NCBI GenBank assembly: GCA_944321435.1
Contig: CALULH010000004.1
Coordinates: 1-64,000 of the forward strand
Direction: 5' to 3'
DNA: 64,000 bases
From: an uncultured Coriobacteriaceae bacterium
GTDB lineage: Bacteria; Actinomycetota; Coriobacteriia; Coriobacteriales; Coriobacteriaceae
The stretch's first letter is position 1. Each line of letters opens with the position of its first letter. This document shows, piece after piece, positions 22,562 through 29,897 of this stretch. The position numbers were made by a program, and so were the translations under genes. The notes beneath the pieces are model-generated. The model was not told the origin of the DNA and did not search any database. It saw only the letters and a program-made list of their open reading frames with translations.

Positions 22562-25504
22562 TTACGCGGCGCGCCCGTCCTTATCGCCCAGCGCCGCCTG
22601 CTTTGCCGCGAAGCGCCTGCGCAGCCAGGCCTTGCGCAGCTCCTCGAGCGCCACCACCACCGGCGGGATGCAGCACAGGAACGCGTAGTCCTGCCAGGCC
22701 AGCGGGGCGGTGTGGAACACGGCCTGCAGGGGCGGCAGCTCGGTGAGCAGGACGATAAGCGCCACCTCGAACACGATGCCGATGAGGATGCGCCGGTTGG
22801 TGAGCAGGCCCACCTTGAAGACGGAGGTGCGCTCGGTGCGGCAGTTCATGACCTGGCCTATCTGCGCGAACACGATGCCCGCCAGCGTCATGGTCGTGGC
22901 CTGCACGTACACCGGGTCGGCGTCGTTGCCCAGGCCCGCCAGCGGGGTGCCGGGAACCCAGCCCGCCAGCACGTTCACCAGGAAGTAGCCGACCATGGCG
23001 GCGACGGAGCCCATGAGGCCGTACCACAGGAACGCCTTGACCAGCACGCGCTTGTTGAGCAGACGCTCGTCGGGATCGCGCGGGGGCTGGTCCATGATGG
23101 TCTCCTCGGGCGGCTCGGTGCCCAGGCCCAGGGCCGGCAGCATGTCGGTGCCCAGGTCGATCGTCAGGATCTGCATGGTCGTGAGCGGCAGCGGAACCGC
23201 GCCGCCGGACAGCAGGTACACCGCGTTGGGCACGGCCTCGGGCGCGTTGGAGTTGAGGATGTACAGCAGGAACTTGCGGATGTTGCTGTAGACGGCGCGG
23301 CCCTCCTCGATGGCCGCCACGATCGAGGCGAAGTTGTCGTCCGTGAGGATCATGTCGGCGGCTTCCTTGGCCACGTCGGTGCCGGTGATGCCCATGGCAA
23401 CGCCGATGTCGGCCTTCTTGAGCGCCGGCGCGTCGTTCACGCCGTCGCCCGTGACGGCCACGATCTCGCCCATCTCCTGCAGGGCGGTCACCACGCGCAG
23501 CTTCTGCTCGGGGGCCATGCGCGCAAAGACGACCTGGCCGGCCAGCTTCTGCTTGAGCTCGTCGTCGTCCATGTGAGCCAGCTCGAAGCCCGAGATCACG
23601 TTGAAGTCGTCGCCCTCCACAATGCGCAGGCGGCGGGCGATGCTCGCGGCGGTGAGGCCGTAGTCGCCGGTGATCATGACGATGCGGATGCCCGCGCGGT
23701 GGCATTCGGCCACGGCGGCGGCCACCTCGGGCCGCGGCGGGTCGAGCATGACCTCCAGGCCGATGAAGGTGAGGTGCTGCTCCACGTTGTCGGGCGTGTA
23801 GTCGCTCATGGCCGCGGGCAGGCCCTCGGCGCGCGCCGCCGCGTCCAGGGGGCGCATGGCCACGGCCAGCACGCGCAGGCCGTCTGCCGCGTAGGCGTCG
23901 TTGGCGGCGGTGATCTTATCGCGCAGCTCGTCGGTCAGCGGCACCGTCTTGCCGTTCAGGCGGATCTTGTCCGAGAACCGCAGCACCTCGTTGGGCGCGC
24001 CCTTGGTGAAGGCCACGCGCGTGGCGCCGTCGATAGGGTCCTCGAGCTCGTGGACGGTGGTCATGCGCTTGCGGCGGCTCTCGAAGGGCAGCTCCTTCAC
24101 GCGCGGCATGCGCTTCTCGGCATCGGCGGGATCCATGCTGCCCTTCTGTGCCGATACCAGCAGGCATGCCTCGGTGGGGTCGCCGTAGACCTCCCACCGC
24201 GCGCCCTGCTCCTCGGGGGCGTGCAGGCGGGCGTTGCCGCAGAGCGCGCCGCCGGCCAGCAGGAGCTCCAGGTCGGGGTCGTCAACGGCTCGCCAGGAGC
24301 GGCCCTCGGACTCGATGGCGCCCTCGGGCGCGTAACCCACGCCGGTGACCTCGTACTCGCGCGCGGCCGTCCACAGGTGGTTCACGGTCATCTCGTTTTG
24401 GGTGAGCGTGCCGGTCTTGTCGGTGCAGATCACGCTGGTGGAGCCCAGGGCCTCAACGGAGTTGAGCTTCTTCACCAAGGCGTTGCGCTTGCTCATGCGC
24501 TGCACGGCCATGGCCAGGGAAAGCGTCACGGTGGGCAGCAGGCCCTCGGGGATAAAGGCCACCACCATGCCCAGTGCGAAGATGAAGCTCTGGGCAAAGG
24601 GCTCCTTCACCACGAAGAACGACAGCGCCAAGAAGATGAGGCCCATGCACATGGCGAAGACCGTGACCTGCTTGGTGAGGCGGTTGAGCTGGCGCGTGAG
24701 CGGGCTTTCCGTCTCCTCCATGTTCTGGGTGAGGCTGGCGATCTTGCCGAACTCGGTGGCCATGCCTATGCGCATGACCACGGCGCGGCCGTTGCCCTCG
24801 GACACGCTCGTGCCGGCAAAGACCAGGTTGGGGATCTCGGCGGGCGAGAGCCCCTCTTCGAGCACCGCGTCGGCGGTCTTGCGCGAGGGGTTGGTCTCGC
24901 CGTTCAGGGTGGACTGGTTCACCTGGAGGTCGGAGCTTTGGATCACGCGGGCGTCCGCCGAGATCTTGTCGCCCTCGGCGAGCACCATGATGTCGCCCGG
25001 GACCAGGTCCTCGGCCAGGATCTTCTCCTCCTTGCCGCCGCGGATCACCGTGGTGTAGGCGGGCAACATCTTCTTCAGGGCCTCGGTGGCCTGGCTGGCG
25101 CGCGCCTCCTGCCAGAAGCTGAACACGCCGTTGATGATGTTCACGAGCCACACGGCGCAGCCGAGCTCGGGCAGGCCCGCCGCGAAGGCGATGATGCCCG
25201 CCACCCACAGCAGCACGGCCATGAGGTGCGTGAAGTTGGAGAGAAACGCCAGGATGGGGGAGCGCTTCTTGGCGCTTTCGATGAGGTTCTTGCCGTAGCG
25301 CCCCTGGCGCGCGGCCGCCTCGTCGGCCGAAATGCCGCCCCGGGTCGATCCCAGGTCCTCCAGTACGTTGTCGATGTTTTTTCGTCTGATTGATTCGAGC
25401 AGCTCGTCGGGCGCATCCGAGCGCGCCGCCTGCTCCGCGATTCCCGCATCAGCGGGCACACCGGCATGCGCCTTTTTCGGCGCCATGCCTGCGCGGCTTC
25501 CCAT
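22562..25504 (-). CDS. P-type cation-transporting ATPase (P2 type)
   Basis: This 980-residue membrane pump has all P-type landmarks. DKTGTLTQNEM carries the phosphorylated aspartate (about residue 361), preceded by NALVKKLNSVEALGSTSVIC. LNGETNPSRK is the actuator-domain TGE equivalent (NGE here), and TGDGVNDAPALKKADIGVAMG is the hinge. IPEGLLPTVTLSLA is the transmembrane ion-site helix and resembles the Na+/K+- and Ca2+-ATPase subgroup. MLDPPRPEV is the DPPR motif. The N-terminal cation-ATPase domain and the six C-terminal helices are present. The ion (Ca2+, Na+ or another) cannot be fixed. The ATG at 25504 follows GAAAGGAGAGG; a longer frame to 25939 runs through repeats. The two TrkA genes downstream hint at ion homeostasis. 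Confidence 0.92.
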   Translation of the reverse strand: MGSRAGMAPKKAHAGVPADAGIAEQAARSDAPDELLESIRRKNIDNVLEDLGSTRGGISADEAAARQGRYGKNLIESAKKRSPILAFLSNFTHLMAVLLWVAGIIAFAAGLPELGCAVWLVNIINGVFSFWQEARASQATEALKKMLPAYTTVIRGGKEEKILAEDLVPGDIMVLAEGDKISADARVIQSSDLQVNQSTLNGETNPSRKTADAVLEEGLSPAEIPNLVFAGTSVSEGNGRAVVMRIGMATEFGKIASLTQNMEETESPLTRQLNRLTKQVTVFAMCMGLIFLALSFFVVKEPFAQSFIFALGMVVAFIPEGLLPTVTLSLAMAVQRMSKRNALVKKLNSVEALGSTSVICTDKTGTLTQNEMTVNHLWTAAREYEVTGVGYAPEGAIESEGRSWRAVDDPDLELLLAGGALCGNARLHAPEEQGARWEVYGDPTEACLLVSAQKGSMDPADAEKRMPRVKELPFESRRKRMTTVHELEDPIDGATRVAFTKGAPNEVLRFSDKIRLNGKTVPLTDELRDKITAANDAYAADGLRVLAVAMRPLDAAARAEGLPAAMSDYTPDNVEQHLTFIGLEVMLDPPRPEVAAAVAECHRAGIRIVMITGDYGLTAASIARRLRIVEGDDFNVISGFELAHMDDDELKQKLAGQVVFARMAPEQKLRVVTALQEMGEIVAVTGDGVNDAPALKKADIGVAMGITGTDVAKEAADMILTDDNFASIVAAIEEGRAVYSNIRKFLLYILNSNAPEAVPNAVYLLSGGAVPLPLTTMQILTIDLGTDMLPALGLGTEPPEETIMDQPPRDPDERLLNKRVLVKAFLWYGLMGSVAAMVGYFLVNVLAGWVPGTPLAGLGNDADPVYVQATTMTLAGIVFAQIGQVMNCRTERTSVFKVGLLTNRRILIGIVFEVALIVLLTELPPLQAVFHTAPLAWQDYAFLCCIPPVVVALEELRKAWLRRRFAAKQAALGDKDGRAA

Positions 25505-25598
25505 GGAAACCTCTCCTTTCCCACGCACCGGGACCCTCCGGGGTTCCGGGCACATGAAAAACGAACCGTGCGCAGCCCGCCTCGCGATAGCGGACGCG

Positions 25599-25673
25599 TA
25601 CCGCCATACACGGCGCCTCGCGAAAGCTGCCGTGTATGGAGCGGTATAGTACCCCTCCGCGCGCAAAATACAA
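25599..25673 (-). promoter_or_regulatory. Promoter and 5' leader hairpin of the P-type ATPase gene
   Basis: On the minus strand TTGTAT (25673-25668) and TACTAT (25651-25646) are 16 bases apart. The predicted transcript starts near 25639 with CCATACACGGC, which pairs with GCCGTGTATGG to give a hairpin spanning 25639-25604. About 100 more G+C-rich bases follow before the start codon. A leader this long with a hairpin at its very 5' end could be regulatory. It matches no riboswitch class I can recognise. Confidence 0.45.
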
Positions 25674-25750
25674 CAGTTTTTTGCATTTTTCTTCAGGCGA
25701 GCGTTTGAGCAGGTCAAACGGCAAAAAGTCAGGTGCCTGATGATGGGGTT

Positions 25751-25824
25751 TGCCATGGGGGACGGGTGCAAATGGCAGGTGCGGCCATGTCCGCACCTGC
25801 CATTTGCACCCGTCCCCCATGGCA
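25751..25824. repeat. Long perfect palindrome, family A copy 2
   Basis: The 34-base arms 25751-25784 and 25791-25824 are perfectly complementary with a CCATGT loop. The arm reads GCCATGGGGGACGGGTGC followed by ATGGCAGGTGCGG. It aligns with the palindrome at 13689-13772 over its whole core, with differences matched on both arms. It lies in the divergent gap between the ATPase and glmU, about 50 bases before repeat array 3. Confidence 0.9.
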
Positions 25825-25880
25825 GCGCGCCGCTTGCGGCGCGCCCCTGCGGCACCGTACCTACGGCGCCCCGTTCCTTC

Positions 25881-26000
25881 CGCATGCAGTCCGTATCGCC
25901 AGGAGCCCGTTTTGTGCCTCCTGGCGATACGGACTGCATGCGGAACCTCTATGCGAACAAGTTTGCATGCGGAACCTTTGCACGAACGGATCTGCATGCA
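25881..26000. repeat. GCATGC repeat array, copy 3
   Basis: Four GCATGC cores start at 25882, 25936, 25965 and 25994, with steps of 54, 29 and 29. The 54-base step is a perfect hairpin of about 26 base pairs (CCGCATGCAGTCCGTATC... against its complement). The two further units read GCGAACAAGTTTGCATGC and ACGAACGGATCTGCATGC. A decayed TATGCAT unit may lie at 26054. With palindrome A2, this accounts for most of the 680-base gap before glmU. Confidence 0.87.
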
Positions 26001-26081
26001 GCGCGTTGGGGCACCCTGGGCGAGAAGCGCGGCATGGGCCCGTCCAGTCGTTGTATGCATTCTCCGCAGCTTGGGGCGCTC

Positions 26082-26113
26082 TTGTCAGCTGTCGGTAAAC
26101 AGTGCGGTAAAAT
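26082..26113 (+). promoter_or_regulatory. Possible promoter of glmU-prs
   Basis: TAAAAT (26108-26113) is the best -10 in the gap, with TTGTCA (26082-26087) 20 bases upstream, which is longer than ideal. GCGGTAAAATTTAACGAG here closely resembles GTGGTAAAAATTAACGGT upstream of the MarR gene at 32203. The leader to the glmU start is about 65 bases. Confidence 0.35.
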
Positions 26114-26184
26114 TTAACGAGTTGGGCCGCTCGGCCACGCCGCTGCGGTGCCGCAAGGGTCGGAGAGACTGCAAGGGGGATTTG

Positions 26185-27570
26185 ATGCACGTTACCGCAA
26201 TCGTGCTCGCTGCGGGTGAGGGTACCCGCATGAAATCGAACCATGCCAAGGTGGCGCATCAGGTGCTGGGCAAGCCCATGGTGCGCTGGGTCGTCGACGC
26301 CGCCCGCGCCGCCGGCTGCGATCGCGTTGTCACCGTCGTGGGCAGCCACGCCGACGAGGTCCGCGCGCTGCTCGACGGCATTCCGGGCGTGGAGTGCGTG
26401 GAGCAGGCCGAGCGCCTGGGCACCGGCCACGCCGTGCGCGTGGCGCTCGAGGCCGCCGGCATCGCCGAGGGCCCCGTTGTCGTTCTCAACGGCGATCTTC
26501 CGCTCATCGAGGCCGAGACCATCCGCACCTTTGCCCAGACCGTAGCCGCCGGCCGCGCCGCCGGCGCCATTCTCGCCATGGAGGCGCCCGACCCCACCGG
26601 GTACGGGCGCCTTATCGTGGACGGGGAGGGCAACCTGCTGCGCATTGTCGAGCAGAAGGACTGCACGCCCGAGGAGGCGGCCGTCACCGCCTGCAACGCC
26701 GGCTGCTACGCCTTCGACGGCGCCGCGCTGGCCGCGCATATTGGCGAGCTCAGCTGCGAGAACGCCCAGGGCGAGTACTACCTCACCGACATGCCCGAGA
26801 TTCTCGCCCGCGCGGGCCTTGCCACCACGGTGTACACCTGCCCCGACTACCGCGAGGCGCTCGGCGTCAACAGCCGCGCGCAGCTGGCCGAGCTCACGGC
26901 CATCGCGCGGGATCGCATCAACGCGCGCCACATGGCCGCCGGCGTCACCATCATGGACCCGGCCAGCACGTGGATCGGCCCGGAGGTGGCCATCGGCCGC
27001 GACACGGTGATCCTTCCCTCCTGCATGCTCATGGGGGCCACCACCGTGGGCGAGGGCTGCACCGTGGGGCCGTTCACCCGCCTGACCAACGTCACCTGCG
27101 GCAACAACGTGGTCATGGACGAGACCATCGGCGAGGACGTTCAGATCGACGACGATGTCAACTGCGGCCCGCGCTGCTACCTGCGCGGAGGCGCGCATCT
27201 GTGCGAGGGCTCCAAGGTGGGCACGCACGTGGAGATCAAGAAGTCCACGGTGGGCCGCGGCTCCAAGGTGCCGCACCTCTCCTACATGGGCGACGCGCAG
27301 ATCGGCGAGGGCGTCAACATCGGCGGCGGCTCCATCACCTGCAATTACAACGGTCGCGAGAAGAACAAGACCGTCATCGGCGACCGCACCTTTATCGGCT
27401 CCGACACCATGATGGTGGCGCCCGTCACTATCGGCTCTGACGTCGTAACCGGCGCCAGCAGCTGCATCACCAGGGATGTTCCTGATGGCGCGCTCGCCAT
27501 CGAGCGCAGCCAGCAGGCTATCATCGAAGGATACACTGCCCGGAAGCACGCCCAGAACACGAAGGAGTAA
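26185..27570 (+). CDS. glmU: Bifunctional UDP-N-acetylglucosamine pyrophosphorylase / glucosamine-1-phosphate acetyltransferase
   Basis: GlmU acetylates glucosamine-1-phosphate and then couples it to UTP, giving UDP-GlcNAc for cell-wall synthesis. The N-terminal domain shows VLAAGEGTRMKS (nucleotide loop), AERLGTGHAVR and LNGDLPLI. The C-terminal left-handed beta-helix begins near INARHMAAGVTIMDP and contains HLSYMGDAQIGEGVNIGGG with the acetyltransfer histidine, then TCNYNGREKNKT. The length of 461 residues is normal. The ATG at 26185 follows AAGGGGGATTTG; a longer frame to 25750 covers the repeats and is not coding. prs starts five bases after its stop, an arrangement shared with Bacillus gcaD-prs. 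Confidence 0.97.
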   Translation: MHVTAIVLAAGEGTRMKSNHAKVAHQVLGKPMVRWVVDAARAAGCDRVVTVVGSHADEVRALLDGIPGVECVEQAERLGTGHAVRVALEAAGIAEGPVVVLNGDLPLIEAETIRTFAQTVAAGRAAGAILAMEAPDPTGYGRLIVDGEGNLLRIVEQKDCTPEEAAVTACNAGCYAFDGAALAAHIGELSCENAQGEYYLTDMPEILARAGLATTVYTCPDYREALGVNSRAQLAELTAIARDRINARHMAAGVTIMDPASTWIGPEVAIGRDTVILPSCMLMGATTVGEGCTVGPFTRLTNVTCGNNVVMDETIGEDVQIDDDVNCGPRCYLRGGAHLCEGSKVGTHVEIKKSTVGRGSKVPHLSYMGDAQIGEGVNIGGGSITCNYNGREKNKTVIGDRTFIGSDTMMVAPVTIGSDVVTGASSCITRDVPDGALAIERSQQAIIEGYTARKHAQNTKE

Positions 27571-27575
27571 CAGGG

Positions 27576-28568
27576 ATGTCCACTATCGACGAGAAGGACC
27601 CGCAGAATCCGGTACGCATGTACAAGAGCCTGAGGCTGTATTCGGGCACGGCCAACCGTCCGCTGGCTGAGAAGATCGCCAAGATCCTGGGCGTGGAGCT
27701 TTCGGGCCTTGCGCTCGAGAAGTTCGCCAACGGCGAGATCTACGCGCGCTTTGACGAGTCCGTGCGCGGCGCCGACGTGTTCTTCGTCCAGTCCATCTGT
27801 GGCGACGTGAACGACGCCCTCATGGAGCTGCTCATCGCCACCGATGCGGCCAAGCGCGCCTCCGCCCGCACCATCACCGCGGTCATCAGCCATTACGGCT
27901 ACGCGCGCCAGGACCGCAAGGCTGCCCCGCGCGAGCCCATCACCGCGCGCCTGGTTGCCAACCTCATCGAGCGCGCCGGCGTTGACCGCGTCATCACGCT
28001 CGACCTGCACCAGGGCCAGATCCAGGGCTTCTTCGACATTCCGGTGAACCACCTGTCCGCCCTGCCGCTCTTTGGCGAGTACTACAACAACATGCACTTC
28101 GACACCGACAACCTGGTCGTGGTGTCCCCCGACGTGGGTCGCGCCAAGGCCGCCAAGAAGCTCTCCGACATGCTGGACTGCAGCCTGGCCATTGCCCACA
28201 AGGGCCGTCCGCGCCACAACGCGGCCGAGGTCATGGGCATCATCGGCGATATCGAGGGCAAGACCTGCATCATCAACGACGACATGATCGACACCGCGGG
28301 CACCCTCTGCGCCAGCGTGAAGGAGCTCAAGAAGATGGGTGCCGGCGACATCTACGTGTGCGCCACCCACGCCATCTTCTCCGGCCCGGCGATCGAGCGC
28401 CTGAACGACGCCCCCATCGTGGAGTGCCTGGTCACCGACTCCATTCCCGTGGAGGTGGGCGGCAAGATCAAGACGCTCTCCGTCGCCAACGAGTTCGCCG
28501 AGGCCATCGATGCTGTGTACCAGGAGCGTTCGGTCTCCAAGCTGGTCGGCGGCGACTTCGCGCTGTAA
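27576..28568 (+). CDS. prs: Ribose-phosphate pyrophosphokinase
   Basis: Prs makes PRPP from ribose-5-phosphate and ATP for nucleotide, histidine and tryptophan synthesis. FANGEIYARFDESVRG, SHYGYARQDRKAAPREPITA (ATP loop) and LDLHQGQIQGFF are class I motifs. INDDMIDTAGTLCASV is the PRPP-binding loop. The length of 330 residues is slightly longer at the N-terminus than usual. It is translated directly after glmU, with AAGGAG overlapping the glmU stop region. Confidence 0.97.
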   Translation: MSTIDEKDPQNPVRMYKSLRLYSGTANRPLAEKIAKILGVELSGLALEKFANGEIYARFDESVRGADVFFVQSICGDVNDALMELLIATDAAKRASARTITAVISHYGYARQDRKAAPREPITARLVANLIERAGVDRVITLDLHQGQIQGFFDIPVNHLSALPLFGEYYNNMHFDTDNLVVVSPDVGRAKAAKKLSDMLDCSLAIAHKGRPRHNAAEVMGIIGDIEGKTCIINDDMIDTAGTLCASVKELKKMGAGDIYVCATHAIFSGPAIERLNDAPIVECLVTDSIPVEVGGKIKTLSVANEFAEAIDAVYQERSVSKLVGGDFAL

Positions 28569-28615
28569 GAGAACGCCCGGGCGCCCTGGGCGCCGTGGAC
28601 GAGAAGCACGTCGGG

Positions 28616-28640
28616 CCCTCGCGGTTATGCGCCGCGAGGG
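28616..28640 (+). terminator. Stem-loop after prs
   Basis: CCCTCGCGG (28616-28624) pairs with CCGCGAGGG (28632-28640) around a seven-base loop. No T-run follows, so it may be a weak terminator or an RNA 3'-end stabiliser. Confidence 0.45.
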
Positions 28641-28690
28641 TCCGTGTTATAGGCGCCTCTTGCGGGCGCCGTTGCGGTAAGGAGGGGGCC

Positions 28691-28834
28691 ATGGAGCTGG
28701 GAGCCGGCCTGATCGTCTTGGCCATTGGTTTCTGCATCGTCGGGATTGCGCGCCATCGCGCGCTGGAGAAGGACGGCTTTTTGGATGAGGACCGCCGCGA
28801 GCGCTACCCATCCGAGCGCCGGCCACGCCGGTAG
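28691..28834 (+). CDS. Small single-pass membrane protein
   Basis: This is a 47-residue frame with a strong AAGGAGGG site at 7-10 bases before its ATG. The N-terminal half is hydrophobic (GAGLIVLAIGFCIVGIA) and would form one membrane helix. The rest is charged and basic (HRALEKDGFLDEDRRERY then PSERRPRR). No family is recognised. It is likely real because of the ribosome-binding site, the helix and the absence of any overlapping gene. Confidence 0.6.
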   Translation: MELGAGLIVLAIGFCIVGIARHRALEKDGFLDEDRRERYPSERRPRR

Positions 28835-28908
28835 GGCGCTTTTGCCCCCTGGCGCGGCGCGCCTTGCCGCCGGTTTTGCATAAGGCTCGGAACGAGGGAG
28901 GTGGGCGC

Positions 28909-29685
28909 GTGACGCGCTCCGACGAGGTTGACTACACCGCTGCCAATGCGCGGACCATCAACAGCTGGGTTGACCACGGCTGGGTGTGGGGCACGCCCAT
29001 TGACCACGAGGAGTACGTGCGCGCGCTGGGCGGTGACTGGCGCATCAGGCTGACACCTGTCAAAACAGTGCCGCGGAGCTGGTACTTTCCGGATATGCGC
29101 GGCAAGCGGGTGCTGGGCCTGGCATCGGGGGGCGGGCAGCAGATGCCCGTCTTCGCCGCCATGGGGGCCGACTGCACCGTGTTGGACTATGCGCAGCGGC
29201 AGCTGGACGGCGAGCGTGCGGTGGCCAAGCGCGAGGGCTACGATATTTGCCTGGTGCATGCCGATATGACCAAGCCCCTGCCGTTTGACGACGAGAGCTT
29301 CGACCTGATCTGCCATCCGGTTTCCAACTGCTATGTGGAGCACGTGCTGCCCGTGTGGCTGGAGTGCCACCGCGTCCTCAAGCCGGGCGGCCGCCTGCTT
29401 TCCGGTTTGGACAACGGGATCTCCTATATCTTGGACGAGGAATGCGAGCGCGTGGTGGGCGGGCTGCCCTACAACCCGTTGCGCAGCCCCGCCGATCGCG
29501 AGCGCATGGATCCCGAGGAAGACGGTTTCCAGTTCTCGCATACGCTGGAGGATCAGATCCGGGGACAGCTGCGTGCGGGCTTCACGCTGGTGGACTGCTA
29601 CGAGGACACGGATGCGGTGGGCCGGCTGCACGACCTTAATATCCCGGCATTCTGGGCTACCCTGGCAGAAAAGCGCGCTTTGTAA
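28909..29685 (+). CDS. Class I SAM-dependent methyltransferase
   Basis: This 258-residue soluble enzyme has motif I in VLGLASGGGQQMPVFAAMGA, followed by the acidic residue in CTVLDYAQRQL. Motif II/III is around LVHADMTKPLPFDDESFDLI. HRVLKPGGRLLSG is the post-motif seen in UbiE/methyltransferase-11 enzymes. The substrate is unknown. The start is GTG at 28909, with GAGGGAGGT 6-8 bases upstream; an ATG 45 bases earlier has no such site. It stands alone between the small membrane gene and a metallo-hydrolase gene. Confidence 0.88.
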   Translation: MTRSDEVDYTAANARTINSWVDHGWVWGTPIDHEEYVRALGGDWRIRLTPVKTVPRSWYFPDMRGKRVLGLASGGGQQMPVFAAMGADCTVLDYAQRQLDGERAVAKREGYDICLVHADMTKPLPFDDESFDLICHPVSNCYVEHVLPVWLECHRVLKPGGRLLSGLDNGISYILDEECERVVGGLPYNPLRSPADRERMDPEEDGFQFSHTLEDQIRGQLRAGFTLVDCYEDTDAVGRLHDLNIPAFWATLAEKRAL

Positions 29686-29814
29686 ACCGTACTGCCGCAT
29701 CCAGTGGCCGCGCGATAGGGCGGACTGTCTTTACGGGGTTCTCGGAAGCGTCTTTGTCCGGATATCTCTGCCTACTCATGCCTTTTGAGCAAGAGTAACA
29801 AGTCAACATAAGTA

Positions 29815-29844
29815 TTAGACATGGGTATCTGCCCCCGCTATGCT
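29815..29844 (+). promoter_or_regulatory. Possible promoter of the metallo-hydrolase gene
   Basis: TTAGAC (29815-29820) and TATGCT (29839-29844) are 18 bases apart, about 50 bases before the start codon. The upstream ATAAGTATTAGAC is A+T-rich and could hold a LysR site, because a LysR gene lies on the other side of the hydrolase. Confidence 0.35.
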
Positions 29845-29897
29845 GCAAGTGTTAAGAGAGCCGGCACGAGGCCGGTAACAGGGAAGGAGAGGCAGCC

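Noticed and set aside
21143-25393. A 1,416-codon plus-strand frame across the P-type ATPase gene
   Set aside because: It is antisense to a complete pump with all catalytic motifs, is rich in His/Arg/Ala/Gly as expected for a high-G+C shadow frame, and has no recognisable domain.
25505-25939. N-terminal extension of the P-type ATPase
   Set aside because: The extension is encoded by the leader hairpin, palindrome A2 and repeat array. A strong GAAAGGAG site sits before ATG 25504.
29040-29075. GACACCTGTCAAAACAGTG inside the methyltransferase gene as a repeat element
   Set aside because: The frame stays open, there is no second copy in the window, and the inverted part is only a few bases.
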